From assembly GCF_000422445.1 (NCBI RefSeq), contig NZ_AULU01000011.1, positions 62,001-126,000 of the forward strand: a stretch of DNA of 64,000 nucleotides, in the 5' to 3' direction. The notes beneath the pieces are model-generated. The model was not told where the DNA came from. It made no database searches and worked only from the letters and a program-made list of their open reading frames with translations. The position numbers and the translations under genes were made by a program. Below, piece by piece: positions 37,369 through 45,087 of this stretch (position 1 is its first letter; the number at the start of each line of letters is the position of its first letter). Origin of the DNA: Paenibacillus assamensis DSM 18201 (GTDB taxonomy: Bacteria > Bacillota > Bacilli > Paenibacillales > Paenibacillaceae).

Positions 37369-39789
37369 TTATTTCTTTGATGAGTATTCATCATATAGTT
37401 TAACGGCAATTACAGCGGCCATCTCTCTCGTTACCGCTTGCTTCGGTTGGAACTGGCCGTTTGTGCCTTTCATCAATTTCTGTTCTTCTACAGCAGCAAT
37501 GTAGCTTGCAGAAGGATGGTTGCTGGGTACATCTTTGAAGGTGGATGCTTGTTCTGCCTTTAGCTTAAATGCTTTGGTTACAATAATAGCGACTTGCTCT
37601 CTTGTAAGCGGCTCATTTGGCTTAAAGCTGCCGTCTGGGAAGCCGCCGATGATGCCAGCTTCTTTTGCTTTAACTATATATTTATAGTGCCAGTCGCCTG
37701 GTTTTACGTCTTTATATTCCGTTTTGCTTGTTACGCTAACTTCTTTATATAAGAGCTTAGTCACGATCGTAAGGAACTCTGCTCTTGTAATGGACTTTTT
37801 AGGGTTGAATGTTACGGTTCCTGCTTTGTCTTTTGCTCCTTCAAGGATGCTGAGTTGTTTTGCACGAGCGACAGCTTCCTTTGCCCATGCAGATATTTGA
37901 TCCCGATCGCTATATTTAGAAAGATGCTCAGCAATAGCATCGGCAGTAAGGTTAGCACCTGCGTTTGCTCCGTTTCCTTTATTGCCAGTTGTGGAACTGC
38001 TCCCGCTACTGCCATTTCCGTTGGTGTTCCCTTTGCTGTTGTCCTTGCCGGCTGATTCATTACCTGCTGTTCCAGAACCAGGAGCTGTGGGATTGCCGGT
38101 ATTTGGTTGACCGACAGAACCACCCCCATTCGAACTGCCGCTGCCATTGTTCGCAGGAGGTGTTCCGTTGTATTTCCAAACTACTACGTCGTTTTGCTTT
38201 AGTACATAAACACCTGCAGAGTAGTCAGGCGTAACACCATTTACTGTATATGTCCAACCGCTCATTGGGCCATTTTTTCTTTCGCATAATCCAACGACAC
38301 AAGACACGTATAAAGTATCATCTGAACCTTTAGCTGTAATATTACCTGCTCCAGCGACTCCGACAAGTGCATCATAGGCTGTCATATTTGTTCGATAGTT
38401 CTGTTGGTTGTTCATTGGCAAGGAAGGATGTGGAACTTCCGTTATGACGCTTACTTGAATTTTCTGAGTGTCAGGAACAGTGACGCCGCTACCATTGCCA
38501 GGAGGAGGCGTTACGGGCTTTTGTCCCACGACATAGTTCCATTTAACAACATCACCGGCTTTGAGCGTAGCTTGATCAACAGCAACCGGTGGGAACTCAC
38601 CATTAACCGTATATGTCCAACCGCTGCTTGATCCGTTAGCACCAGCTTGCAAGCCTTTAATACCAGCTACATATTTCATTCCATCAAAAGATTTATATGT
38701 AATATTTTCCGTTCCAACCAGCTTGATCAAAGCTGTGTCTACCGTATCTCCCTCTTTAAGCGTTAACGTTCCGTTAAGCGGGAATCCATCCCATGTTTTA
38801 TCGGATGTGATGCTAACAGGCACATTAAAAGTAGCTTGTTGTGGAGGCTTTGGCTGTTCAGGTGTTGGATTGTATCTGGCCTTTAAGTCGTAGAAAAAGC
38901 TGTTGTTCTTTCCATCAATGTATCTTTGATACGAAAGATAGGCAAACATAACGTCCTTTGTTGACATTGAATTGCCATTAGCCTGTGTTTTCTTCCATTT
39001 GTATAATCCATTCGGACCAAGGTAGCTATACAGATTATCGACTGCATTTTTACCATCTTGATTGTAAAATGCAGTCGTTGCATCTCTCCCTGTCGAAGCA
39101 AGACCGATAACAGCCATTGCAGCACTATTACTGTTGTCTAGGGCCTTGTTTCGAAAAAATTTATCTCCGCCATAAACGGCATCAGATACAGCTGGTTGGT
39201 CCATGTATGGCGCTAGACCGGCCATAATGATTCCTGTCATATCTGGATTTGGTTCTGAACCAATTAAAGACCAGCCGCCTTTATCGAGTTTGATTTGAAG
39301 TAGTTTGTCTACTAGAAATTGCCGAGTGATCGTTGCATTGTCTGGCAGTTTATATTTGCCAGAATCGAATGCGATAAGCATATAGATGTAGTCGTTCGTC
39401 AGTTCTAAATATTGTTTATCTAAGTATGCTGCTTTTTCGATAAGGTTAATTCCATCTACATTGGTAATATCAACGCCAGCAGCAGTAAGACCGATAATCG
39501 CCTTAGCAATATCTGTACCTTTATCATAATTACCTTGCACCGAAATAACGCCTGCTTTTGCTTTCTGAATGTAGCTGTCAGGAATTTGGCGGCCGATAAT
39601 GTTATCTGCAACTGCAGACCAATCATCATATTTTGTTGCAGTGGCATAAGCAGGCACCACCCGTTGTATTTCTGTCTTTAAATCAAAGCCCGCAGCAGCA
39701 GTTGCAACCTGCTGTACGGGAATTGCTCCTAGTGCTGTGCTGATAAATAAGGCTACAGCAAGGAGCAGGGAAAACATGTTCTTCTTCAT
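37369..39789 (-). CDS. Secreted SLH-anchored protein with alpha/alpha toroid and two DUF4430 (transcobalamin-like) domains
   Basis: 806 residues from ATG 39789 (GGAGAGGAAG upstream; longer frame to 39861 runs into the riboswitch terminator). Signal peptide (about 1-30, FSLLLAVALFISTALGA, cleavage near ATAAA). Residues about 33-320: helical repeats with KGGWSLIGSEPNPDMTGI, like prenyltransferase/intrinsic factor toroids. Two DUF4430 domains follow (about 325-425 and 440-540), marked by SGWTYTVNGEFPPVAVDQ...GDVVKWNY and MSGWTYTVNGVTPDY...DVVVWKYNG. Then a Gly/Asn/Ser-rich linker (about 545-610) and three SLH domains to the C-terminus, with TRAE/TREQ/TREM motifs. Intrinsic factor and transcobalamin share the toroid plus this beta domain. 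With the B12 riboswitch and ECF S gene it is best read as a surface cobalamin-capture protein (inferred). Confidence 0.85.
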   Translation of the reverse strand: MKKNMFSLLLAVALFISTALGAIPVQQVATAAAGFDLKTEIQRVVPAYATATKYDDWSAVADNIIGRQIPDSYIQKAKAGVISVQGNYDKGTDIAKAIIGLTAAGVDITNVDGINLIEKAAYLDKQYLELTNDYIYMLIAFDSGKYKLPDNATITRQFLVDKLLQIKLDKGGWSLIGSEPNPDMTGIIMAGLAPYMDQPAVSDAVYGGDKFFRNKALDNSNSAAMAVIGLASTGRDATTAFYNQDGKNAVDNLYSYLGPNGLYKWKKTQANGNSMSTKDVMFAYLSYQRYIDGKNNSFFYDLKARYNPTPEQPKPPQQATFNVPVSITSDKTWDGFPLNGTLTLKEGDTVDTALIKLVGTENITYKSFDGMKYVAGIKGLQAGANGSSSGWTYTVNGEFPPVAVDQATLKAGDVVKWNYVVGQKPVTPPPGNGSGVTVPDTQKIQVSVITEVPHPSLPMNNQQNYRTNMTAYDALVGVAGAGNITAKGSDDTLYVSCVVGLCERKNGPMSGWTYTVNGVTPDYSAGVYVLKQNDVVVWKYNGTPPANNGSGSSNGGGSVGQPNTGNPTAPGSGTAGNESAGKDNSKGNTNGNGSSGSSSTTGNKGNGANAGANLTADAIAEHLSKYSDRDQISAWAKEAVARAKQLSILEGAKDKAGTVTFNPKKSITRAEFLTIVTKLLYKEVSVTSKTEYKDVKPGDWHYKYIVKAKEAGIIGGFPDGSFKPNEPLTREQVAIIVTKAFKLKAEQASTFKDVPSNHPSASYIAAVEEQKLMKGTNGQFQPKQAVTREMAAVIAVKLYDEYSSKK

Positions 39790-39810
39790 TCTGACTCTCT
39801 TCCTCTCCAT

Positions 39811-40036
39811 GAAAATAAAATAGCCCCTGCAATAAGGCAGGGGCGGTCCATCATCATACAAAAAGAAGCATGATGATGTAACCCGACTTTTGCCTCGAAA
39901 GTCCAGGTTAAATGATAGAGGTAAGCGACCGACCTGACTTAAGGCATATGCCTATCACAGTGGCGGGACCGCGCTGGATTCACACCAGCTTCCGTCTCTT
40001 ACGTCAATTATTTAACTAATCGTTCATGCACCATCA
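39811..40036 (-). promoter_or_regulatory. Cobalamin riboswitch with terminator platform
   Basis: Read on minus, the aptamer has GGAAGCTGGTGTGAATCC, GCGGTCCCGCCACTGTGA (B12-box core) and AAGTCAGG. P1 can form between GCATGA (plus 40024-40029) and TCATGC (plus 39868-39873). The latter overlaps one arm of an alternative hairpin (39850-39877), which is followed by a terminator GCCCCTGC/GCAGGGGC plus TATTTTATTTT (39812-39844) just before the start codon. Predicted effect: B12 binding ends transcription of the operon. Confidence 0.93.
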
Positions 40037-40208
40037 GCTCTATAAGTTTCCTTATTAAACCAGCGCTTTTAGCATTATATAACATGGAATGAAATGGTGT
40101 AAATAAATTTGATAGATCGAGATATTAAGAGAGAGTGGAAGATATATTTAGGAAATGGAGGATTCTAGGATTTGGAACTGTTTATTGGGATTAAAAGTAG
40201 GGTAATAC

Positions 40209-40238
40209 TTGCGGCTGAACATATGCGTATGCTATATT
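40209..40238 (+). promoter_or_regulatory. Promoter of tRNA-Ala
   Basis: TTGCGG (40209-40214) and TATATT (40233-40238), 18-base spacer, 48 bases before the tRNA. Confidence 0.5.
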
Positions 40239-40285
40239 ATTAAAGCGGATTCAAAATATAGGGAATCCATGATTGAGTTGAATAA

Positions 40286-40361
40286 GGGGCCATAGCTCAG
40301 CTGGGAGAGCGCTTCGCTGGCAGCGAAGAGGTCAGGGGTTCGATCCCCCTTGGTTCCACCA
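40286..40361 (+). tRNA. tRNA-Ala (anticodon GGC)
   Basis: 76 bases including an encoded CCA end. Acceptor GGGGCCA pairs with TGGTTCC, D-arm GCTC-AGCTGGGA-GAGC, anticodon arm CTTCG-CTGGCAG-CGAAG giving anticodon GGC, T-arm AGGGG-TTCGATC-CCCCT. Reads GCC/GCU alanine codons. Confidence 0.97.
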
Positions 40362-40372
40362 ATAACTAATAC

Positions 40373-40398
40373 AAACGGCCAAGATGCCGTTTTTTTTC
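40373..40398 (+). terminator. Terminator after tRNA-Ala
   Basis: AACGGC CAAGAT GCCGTT stem followed by nine T. Confidence 0.9.
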
Positions 40399-40824
40399 AT
40401 TGGCACACATGTTTCTGAATTTAAATTGAATAATTGTGATTACCATGATATTACACTGTTTCATTTCTTTCATTATTTCGTAGCCACTAATGATAAGAAG
40501 CTCATAGTCTTGCTAGTTAAATGAACTATCAACTGTTCTAGCCTTAAATTCTTGATCAAGCTCTTAATTCTTTGCAGCGCTGTCCAAACTCTGATCGACA
40601 TCTACAGCAATGAACCTCATGAAGATATCCAACACGCTTATCTCTTTTTCTTGTACTTAGCATCGAGGAAGAGCCGCTCAATAAAAAGTCCTTTTACAAA
40701 CATTTTTACTGCGTTATAATACAACCACCAGATAAATTTACCAACACGAAAATGGAAAATTGTAATGAAAATAAAATGTATTGACGTTCACCGCTTACCA
40801 CAAATAGATATCGGAGGTATGGTC
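40399..40824. other. Non-coding stretch between tRNA-Ala and small peptide gene
   Basis: 426 AT-rich bases; apart from the promoter at 40693-40720 I see no gene or repeat. Confidence 0.6.
40693..40720 (+). promoter_or_regulatory. Promoter of the small exported peptide gene
   Basis: TTTACA (40693-40698) and TATAAT (40715-40720), 16-base spacer, about 105 bases before the start codon. Confidence 0.55.
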
Positions 40825-40980
40825 ATGGTCAATCGCAATAGAAAGAAGATTTTAACAGCGCTCAGCGCAGCTTTAGTTGTCATTACACTGGTAACAGGCG
40901 GGATAGTTGCTGACCAAGGTAATACAACGGTAGAGGCATCGAAGACAAAAGGGGATAAAAAGGTTGAAGTTATTAAATAA
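40825..40980 (+). CDS. Small exported peptide (51 aa), unknown
   Basis: Start at ATG 40825, 7 bases after GGAGG (40813-40817); the longer upstream frame is not supported. Basic N-terminus (NRNRKK), hydrophobic core ILTALSAALVVITLVTGGIV, then a polar Lys-rich tail of about 20 residues ending KKVEVIK. This is the shape of a pre-peptide with signal sequence or a single-span membrane peptide. No family is recognised. It lies in front of a large ATPase-LuxR regulator, but a terminator separates them, so a signalling role is only a possibility. Confidence 0.6.
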   Translation: MVNRNRKKILTALSAALVVITLVTGGIVADQGNTTVEASKTKGDKKVEVIK

Positions 40981-41091
40981 AATATAGGCGAGACCTTCCT
41001 CTTCGGAATCAGTAAACTCAAATAGTGGTTTTGACTAAAGATGAAGTAATCTTATGAAGTAGACAGGACAGTGTGAAAATACATGGTAAAT

Positions 41092-41127
41092 AATCCCTAG
41101 CGCGGTTTAACCCAGCTGGGGATTTTT
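41092..41127 (+). terminator. Terminator after the 51-aa peptide gene
   Basis: AATCCCTAGC / GCTGGGGATT stem (41092-41101 with 41115-41124) followed by a T-run. Confidence 0.8.
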
Positions 41128-41218
41128 CATTATGCAGCTCGTCAGTCATTATACTCATGAGATGCGTACTGGAAGTAGCTATCATATCTATAGACCACTT
41201 TGTAAAAGGGGGTACCTT

Positions 41219-43303
41219 ATGAGGGAAGCTGAGAGATTGGAACAAATGGAGAGTCGAATGCTTGTAGGGCGGGATCGTGAGCTTAAGTCCTTTGCCACTA
41301 TATTAGGTGACGAAACCTTCTCTCATAAAATCATTAATGTATACGGTACGGCAGGGATCGGAAAAAGCTTTCTGCTTGATGAGCTGCAACGACAGGCACG
41401 AATGGCCGATGCGTGCTGTATAACCATTGATTGCGAGCATTTGGTTAAGACACCTGAAGCTTTTTGTAGAGCTATTTTGCAAGTACTTGATCGCTCCGCT
41501 GCGAGTGCAAGCTCTACCTCTACCTTTGCAGATATCGCAGAACTATGCATTCGATCGCTTAATGGGGTATCGTCTGCGCGTACCGTCCTTTTTATCGATG
41601 TGTATGAACAGCTGGCAGTTATGGATCAATGGCTTCGCGATTATTTTCTAAAGCAGCTTAACAATAATGTTCTTATTGTTATCGCGGGCAGGCATGTGCT
41701 GTCTGAGCCATGGTTTATATCTCCCGTTTGGAGACAGTTTATTTACCGGATGCCTTTAAGCGAGATTGACTATCCGTCGGTGGAACGGTATGCAGGGTAC
41801 AACTCTATTATCGATTACGAACAAATACAAAAAATATGGCAGCACTCTAAAGGCCATCCTTTAACGATGTCGTTGATTACCTACATTAGTCAACAAGTGG
41901 ATATAAACGAAACAAATACACCCCTTGAAGACTATGGGACTTTACCGTACATCGTCAATCAATGGTTGCGAGAAGTTCCTGAAGAAAGCCAACGTAATTT
42001 AGTTGAAACCGCAGCTCTTCTCCGGATTTTTAATCAGGAAAGTCTCTCTGTCGTCATAAGTCGCGAGATTACCTTATCTGAATTTCACCAGCTAATCCGT
42101 TTTTCGTTTGTACGTAAAGTGAACAATGGATGGACGGTGCATGCTCTTATGAGGGAGTTGATTAACCGAGAGCTTTTATCGAGAGCTCCTCGTCTGTTTG
42201 AGGATAGGCGAACTCGCGTTTTACTCTATTATTACAACAAACTTCTTCATGCTCCTAATCCACTTTCGGCAGAACAAGAAACGACCGAATTGTTGTATTC
42301 TTTCGGAGATGCTGCTCTCCGTGCCTTCATCCATTGGTTTGACTTATCTCCTTGTCGATTCGAGCCAATTGGGAGTGTCGATAAGCATGAAATTGAGACT
42401 TACATGCAACAACGACATCGTGAGGCCAAAGATATTAAAATTGAGTTAAACGATCCACATACGAACCAACGCTTCGACATCAGCTTAACGTCGGAGGAAA
42501 GCTGCTATACGCTACGTCATTTGAATATAGACGCGTTATTGGAGCTTGGAAGCGATGTATTCTGGACAATGAAGGATACGTCAGGGGCTATTATCGGTCT
42601 GGCCGTTATTATTCCTATCAATCAAAGAACGCTGACTTATTTGCAGCAAAGTTCGCGCTCCGCGGCTTATTTCAATTCTCTTTCACCCGAACAAATGCAA
42701 GAAATGGAAGTGCTAGATCCAGCTCGTTCGGGTTGGTTTATTGAAACGATCGATACGCTTGATTTTGAAGATCCTATGCAGCAAGCGGCTATTGGTCATT
42801 TGCTGCTTGCAATGATGCTGACGGGTGAACTTATTGTAGAATCGCCGGCTCCGTTTCCATACTTTATTATGGCCCACGATAGTTTGGGCTTCGAACGGGT
42901 GCAGGGCGCCACTCATTACGGTTATGATGGCATTACTCCAACACCGACGTTCGTATTTAACCGGAAGGGCGAGCAATTTATTCAACATATTCATCAGCTA
43001 CTGAACCAGACGGATCTCGGGCGTAAGCTTCTGTCGCTGAAAGCAGTGGAAGAGTCTACTTTGAATCCTGCTTTGTCATTGGTCGATCCCATTCTTGTGC
43101 ATCCCGATCTAACTCCACGCGAGAAAGACGTAGCTAAACTTCTGGAAAAAGGACTTACTAATGCTGAGATTGCTTCTACATTATTTGTGAGTGAAATTAC
43201 AGTGAAGAAGCATATGACATCGATGTTCGGTAAATTGAATGTAAATAATCGGACCCAACTGCTCAAAAAACTTTTGGAGCCTTCCGTCAAACACAACAGC
43301 TAA
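41219..43303 (+). CDS. Large ATPase-LuxR regulator with possible GNAT-like middle region
   Basis: 694 residues from ATG 41219 (AAAGGGGG at 41205-41212; frame from 41132 has no site). N-terminal STAND/AAA-like ATPase: RMLVGRDRELKSF, Walker A GTAGIGKS (about 43-50), Walker B TVLFIDVYEQL, then sensor and helical segments to about 330. Residues about 440-600 (GAIIGLAVIIPI ... AAIGHLLLAMMLTGE ... MAHDSLGFERVQGATHYGYDG) read like a divergent GNAT acyltransferase or sensory fold. C-terminal LuxR/GerE helix-turn-helix about 628-690: LTPREKDVAKLLEKGLTNAE, SEITVKKHMTSMFGKL. It lacks the TPR section of MalT. Probably an ATP- and ligand-gated transcription activator; ligand and targets unknown. Confidence 0.75.
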   Translation: MREAERLEQMESRMLVGRDRELKSFATILGDETFSHKIINVYGTAGIGKSFLLDELQRQARMADACCITIDCEHLVKTPEAFCRAILQVLDRSAASASSTSTFADIAELCIRSLNGVSSARTVLFIDVYEQLAVMDQWLRDYFLKQLNNNVLIVIAGRHVLSEPWFISPVWRQFIYRMPLSEIDYPSVERYAGYNSIIDYEQIQKIWQHSKGHPLTMSLITYISQQVDINETNTPLEDYGTLPYIVNQWLREVPEESQRNLVETAALLRIFNQESLSVVISREITLSEFHQLIRFSFVRKVNNGWTVHALMRELINRELLSRAPRLFEDRRTRVLLYYYNKLLHAPNPLSAEQETTELLYSFGDAALRAFIHWFDLSPCRFEPIGSVDKHEIETYMQQRHREAKDIKIELNDPHTNQRFDISLTSEESCYTLRHLNIDALLELGSDVFWTMKDTSGAIIGLAVIIPINQRTLTYLQQSSRSAAYFNSLSPEQMQEMEVLDPARSGWFIETIDTLDFEDPMQQAAIGHLLLAMMLTGELIVESPAPFPYFIMAHDSLGFERVQGATHYGYDGITPTPTFVFNRKGEQFIQHIHQLLNQTDLGRKLLSLKAVEESTLNPALSLVDPILVHPDLTPREKDVAKLLEKGLTNAEIASTLFVSEITVKKHMTSMFGKLNVNNRTQLLKKLLEPSVKHNS

Positions 43304-43369
43304 AAGATCCGACATCCTTCGGAAATATTATTTATTTACCCTCGCTTGGAAATTGCTAAATAAAAAGGT

Positions 43370-43408
43370 ATGCCTCCAAATCCACATCAACAGTAGGCTT
43401 GGAGGCAT
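43370..43408 (-). terminator. Terminator of the 179-aa secreted protein gene
   Basis: ATGCCTCCAA / TTGGAGGCAT perfect 10-base stem; on minus it is followed by ACCTTTTTAT. Confidence 0.8.
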
Positions 43409-43438
43409 TGCTGGTTACATATGGACTAGAAAGAAAGG

Positions 43439-43978
43439 TTATGCAGGGCAGCCAAACGGAGGTTTAGGCAAACCTAAACGATCCAAGTTGCTGCATACAA
43501 CTCTTTGCCAATAGGCCAATTGGTCACTGAGATCTTTTGCAGCATGTTGTTGTATGATTTGCAAAGATACCGTAGCCGCAGCAATCTGAGAATGGAATGA
43601 ATCGTTCCAGTAGTCTGTTCGATCATAACGGCCGATCCATTTGCCGTCGACGCCATACTTTTGCATAGCCGTTACTCCGATTACAGCGCCATCTGCATTA
43701 CGCAGCAGAATAAATACACCGCCGGTAAAGCCTGTCATAAGAACATTATTTTTCGTTCGTGTTGTAACATCCAATTGTCCAGCAAGTGGTCCTGAACGCT
43801 GGAGTACAGCATCTGTATACATGTTTCGCCCTCCGTCGGAGCTTTGCCATGAAGATTGTTGGTTCAGTGGCCCTTCACCTGTGTACGCATTGGTAGTGAA
43901 CGCTGGGAATAAGGCGAGTATAGTCATGCAGAAAAATGTTATCATTGCCAATAAAGGTTTGCATTTACTTGTCATCAT
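43439..43978 (-). CDS. Secreted protein, unknown function
   Basis: 179 residues with a Sec signal peptide (about 1-31, hydrophobic ITFFCMTILALFPAF, cleavage near TNA-YT). The mature part starts GEGPLNQQSSWQSSDGG, has RNMYTDAVLQRSGPLAGQLDVTT and a beta-rich middle MTGFTGGVFILLRNADGAVIGVT, and ends with two cysteines (VVCSNLD ... PPFGCPA) that could form a disulfide. No known family recognised. RBS AGGAGG 6 bases before ATG 43978. Convergent with the LuxR-type gene. Confidence 0.8.
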   Translation of the reverse strand: MMTSKCKPLLAMITFFCMTILALFPAFTTNAYTGEGPLNQQSSWQSSDGGRNMYTDAVLQRSGPLAGQLDVTTRTKNNVLMTGFTGGVFILLRNADGAVIGVTAMQKYGVDGKWIGRYDRTDYWNDSFHSQIAAATVSLQIIQQHAAKDLSDQLAYWQRVVCSNLDRLGLPKPPFGCPA

Positions 43979-44323
43979 TAGTATCCTCCTAATTGTTCTT
44001 TCCTAAAGAACTTGCAGCTTCATAATAAATAAAACCATGTGCGTATGACATCCTATTCCTTCATACAAGATGACCTCCTGCTTTCCAGAGTTGCTGAATA
44101 CAGTAGTAAATATAAATCAGGACGTTGGAATCGGATATTATACAAAGGTATATAAAGAGGATAGTGTCGGCTATAGCTTACAAAATTTACGGAGCATATG
44201 ATCGCGAGTTTTACGATAGAAGAGTTGGTTGCTGCAAAACCTAAACGTAGGTTTGACGTCAGTTTAGCTGTAGCTTTACTCTCCAAACTATCAAATGATA
44301 TGATAATCTAGGGTGATAAGAGA
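43979..44323. other. Intergenic stretch without recognised features
   Basis: 345 bases between divergent genes; must contain both promoters. The minus-strand frame at 44053-44286 lacks a binding site and is not called. Confidence 0.6.
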
Positions 44324-44953
44324 ATGAGCAATGAAACAGGAAATAACGAAATCAATGATGACAGCAAACAAGGAGCATTCTCAGAAGAGAAATGGACCGA
44401 ATTGATTCATGCAGTTTGTCATAATGGTGTTGCTGCATTGAAAACACAGTACGATCAAGTGACAGGACGCGCATTAATCCACGAGATTTTCGGCCCTGTG
44501 TTTATTTTTGCCGTAAAAGATGAGGCTAATGAAGAATATGAATGCGGCTTTTTCCTGCAAGAGCTAATTAAGAAGTTCCAATCCGATACGGATCCCTCCA
44601 CTTGGATGGCTTCATTTTTTGTCGAGTTGATAAGAACGAAAGGCGGAAAAGCACTACCGCCACCGCCAACAAGTGAAGAAGAAGCAAAAGCAATTATCGA
44701 TAGTCAAATTGTCGGGCCATGTATCGCTGCAGTTAAAGAAGAGTTTGCCCCAGAAGAGGTTTATGCGGGCTTGCAGTGGCATGAGGAGCACGGTCCAGTG
44801 TTTGAGACAGGATTCCCGTCTATAGCAGATGGAAATAATGTGTGTGCTTTCAAAATTGACTTGCTGCTTATGCATCTTCTGCTAAACCGAGATCCTGCTG
44901 AAGTACTTCTTCAAGGCTTGTACCAGATTAGAGAAGAGCATGGGCTGGAATAG
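44324..44953 (+). CDS. Unknown cytosolic protein with internal duplication
   Basis: 209 residues, acidic, no signal or membrane segment. Residues about 32-105 and 128-205 resemble each other: both contain an Ala-rich helix, a HE..GPVF motif (HEIFGPVFIFAV; HEEHGPVFETGF), an 18-20 residue hydrophobic-patterned helix and a D-P-[ST/AE]-x(2-3) turn followed by another helix. A Pro-rich hinge (PPPPT) joins them. So the protein looks like a tandem of one small domain. No family recognised. ATG 44324 has AGGGTGATAAGAG ahead. Followed by a shared terminator. Confidence 0.75.
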   Translation: MSNETGNNEINDDSKQGAFSEEKWTELIHAVCHNGVAALKTQYDQVTGRALIHEIFGPVFIFAVKDEANEEYECGFFLQELIKKFQSDTDPSTWMASFFVELIRTKGGKALPPPPTSEEEAKAIIDSQIVGPCIAAVKEEFAPEEVYAGLQWHEEHGPVFETGFPSIADGNNVCAFKIDLLLMHLLLNRDPAEVLLQGLYQIREEHGLE

Positions 44954-45015
44954 TCGATTAGAATATTAATGATATCTGGAAACGGTATATCAGATTAGAT
45001 AGGATGAAATTCCAA

Positions 45016-45058
45016 AAAAAATGACGCTCAGGCTGAGAAGCTTGAACGTCATTTTTTA
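45016..45058. terminator. Bidirectional terminator between 209-aa gene and GH8 gene
   Basis: AAATGACG / CGTCATTT arms with A-run before and T-run after. Confidence 0.85.
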
Positions 45059-45087
45059 TAGGGATGCCTGTTGGAAGTAGCTAATAA

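Noticed and set aside
44053-44286. 77-aa minus-strand frame
   Set aside because: No ribosome binding site and no family resemblance.
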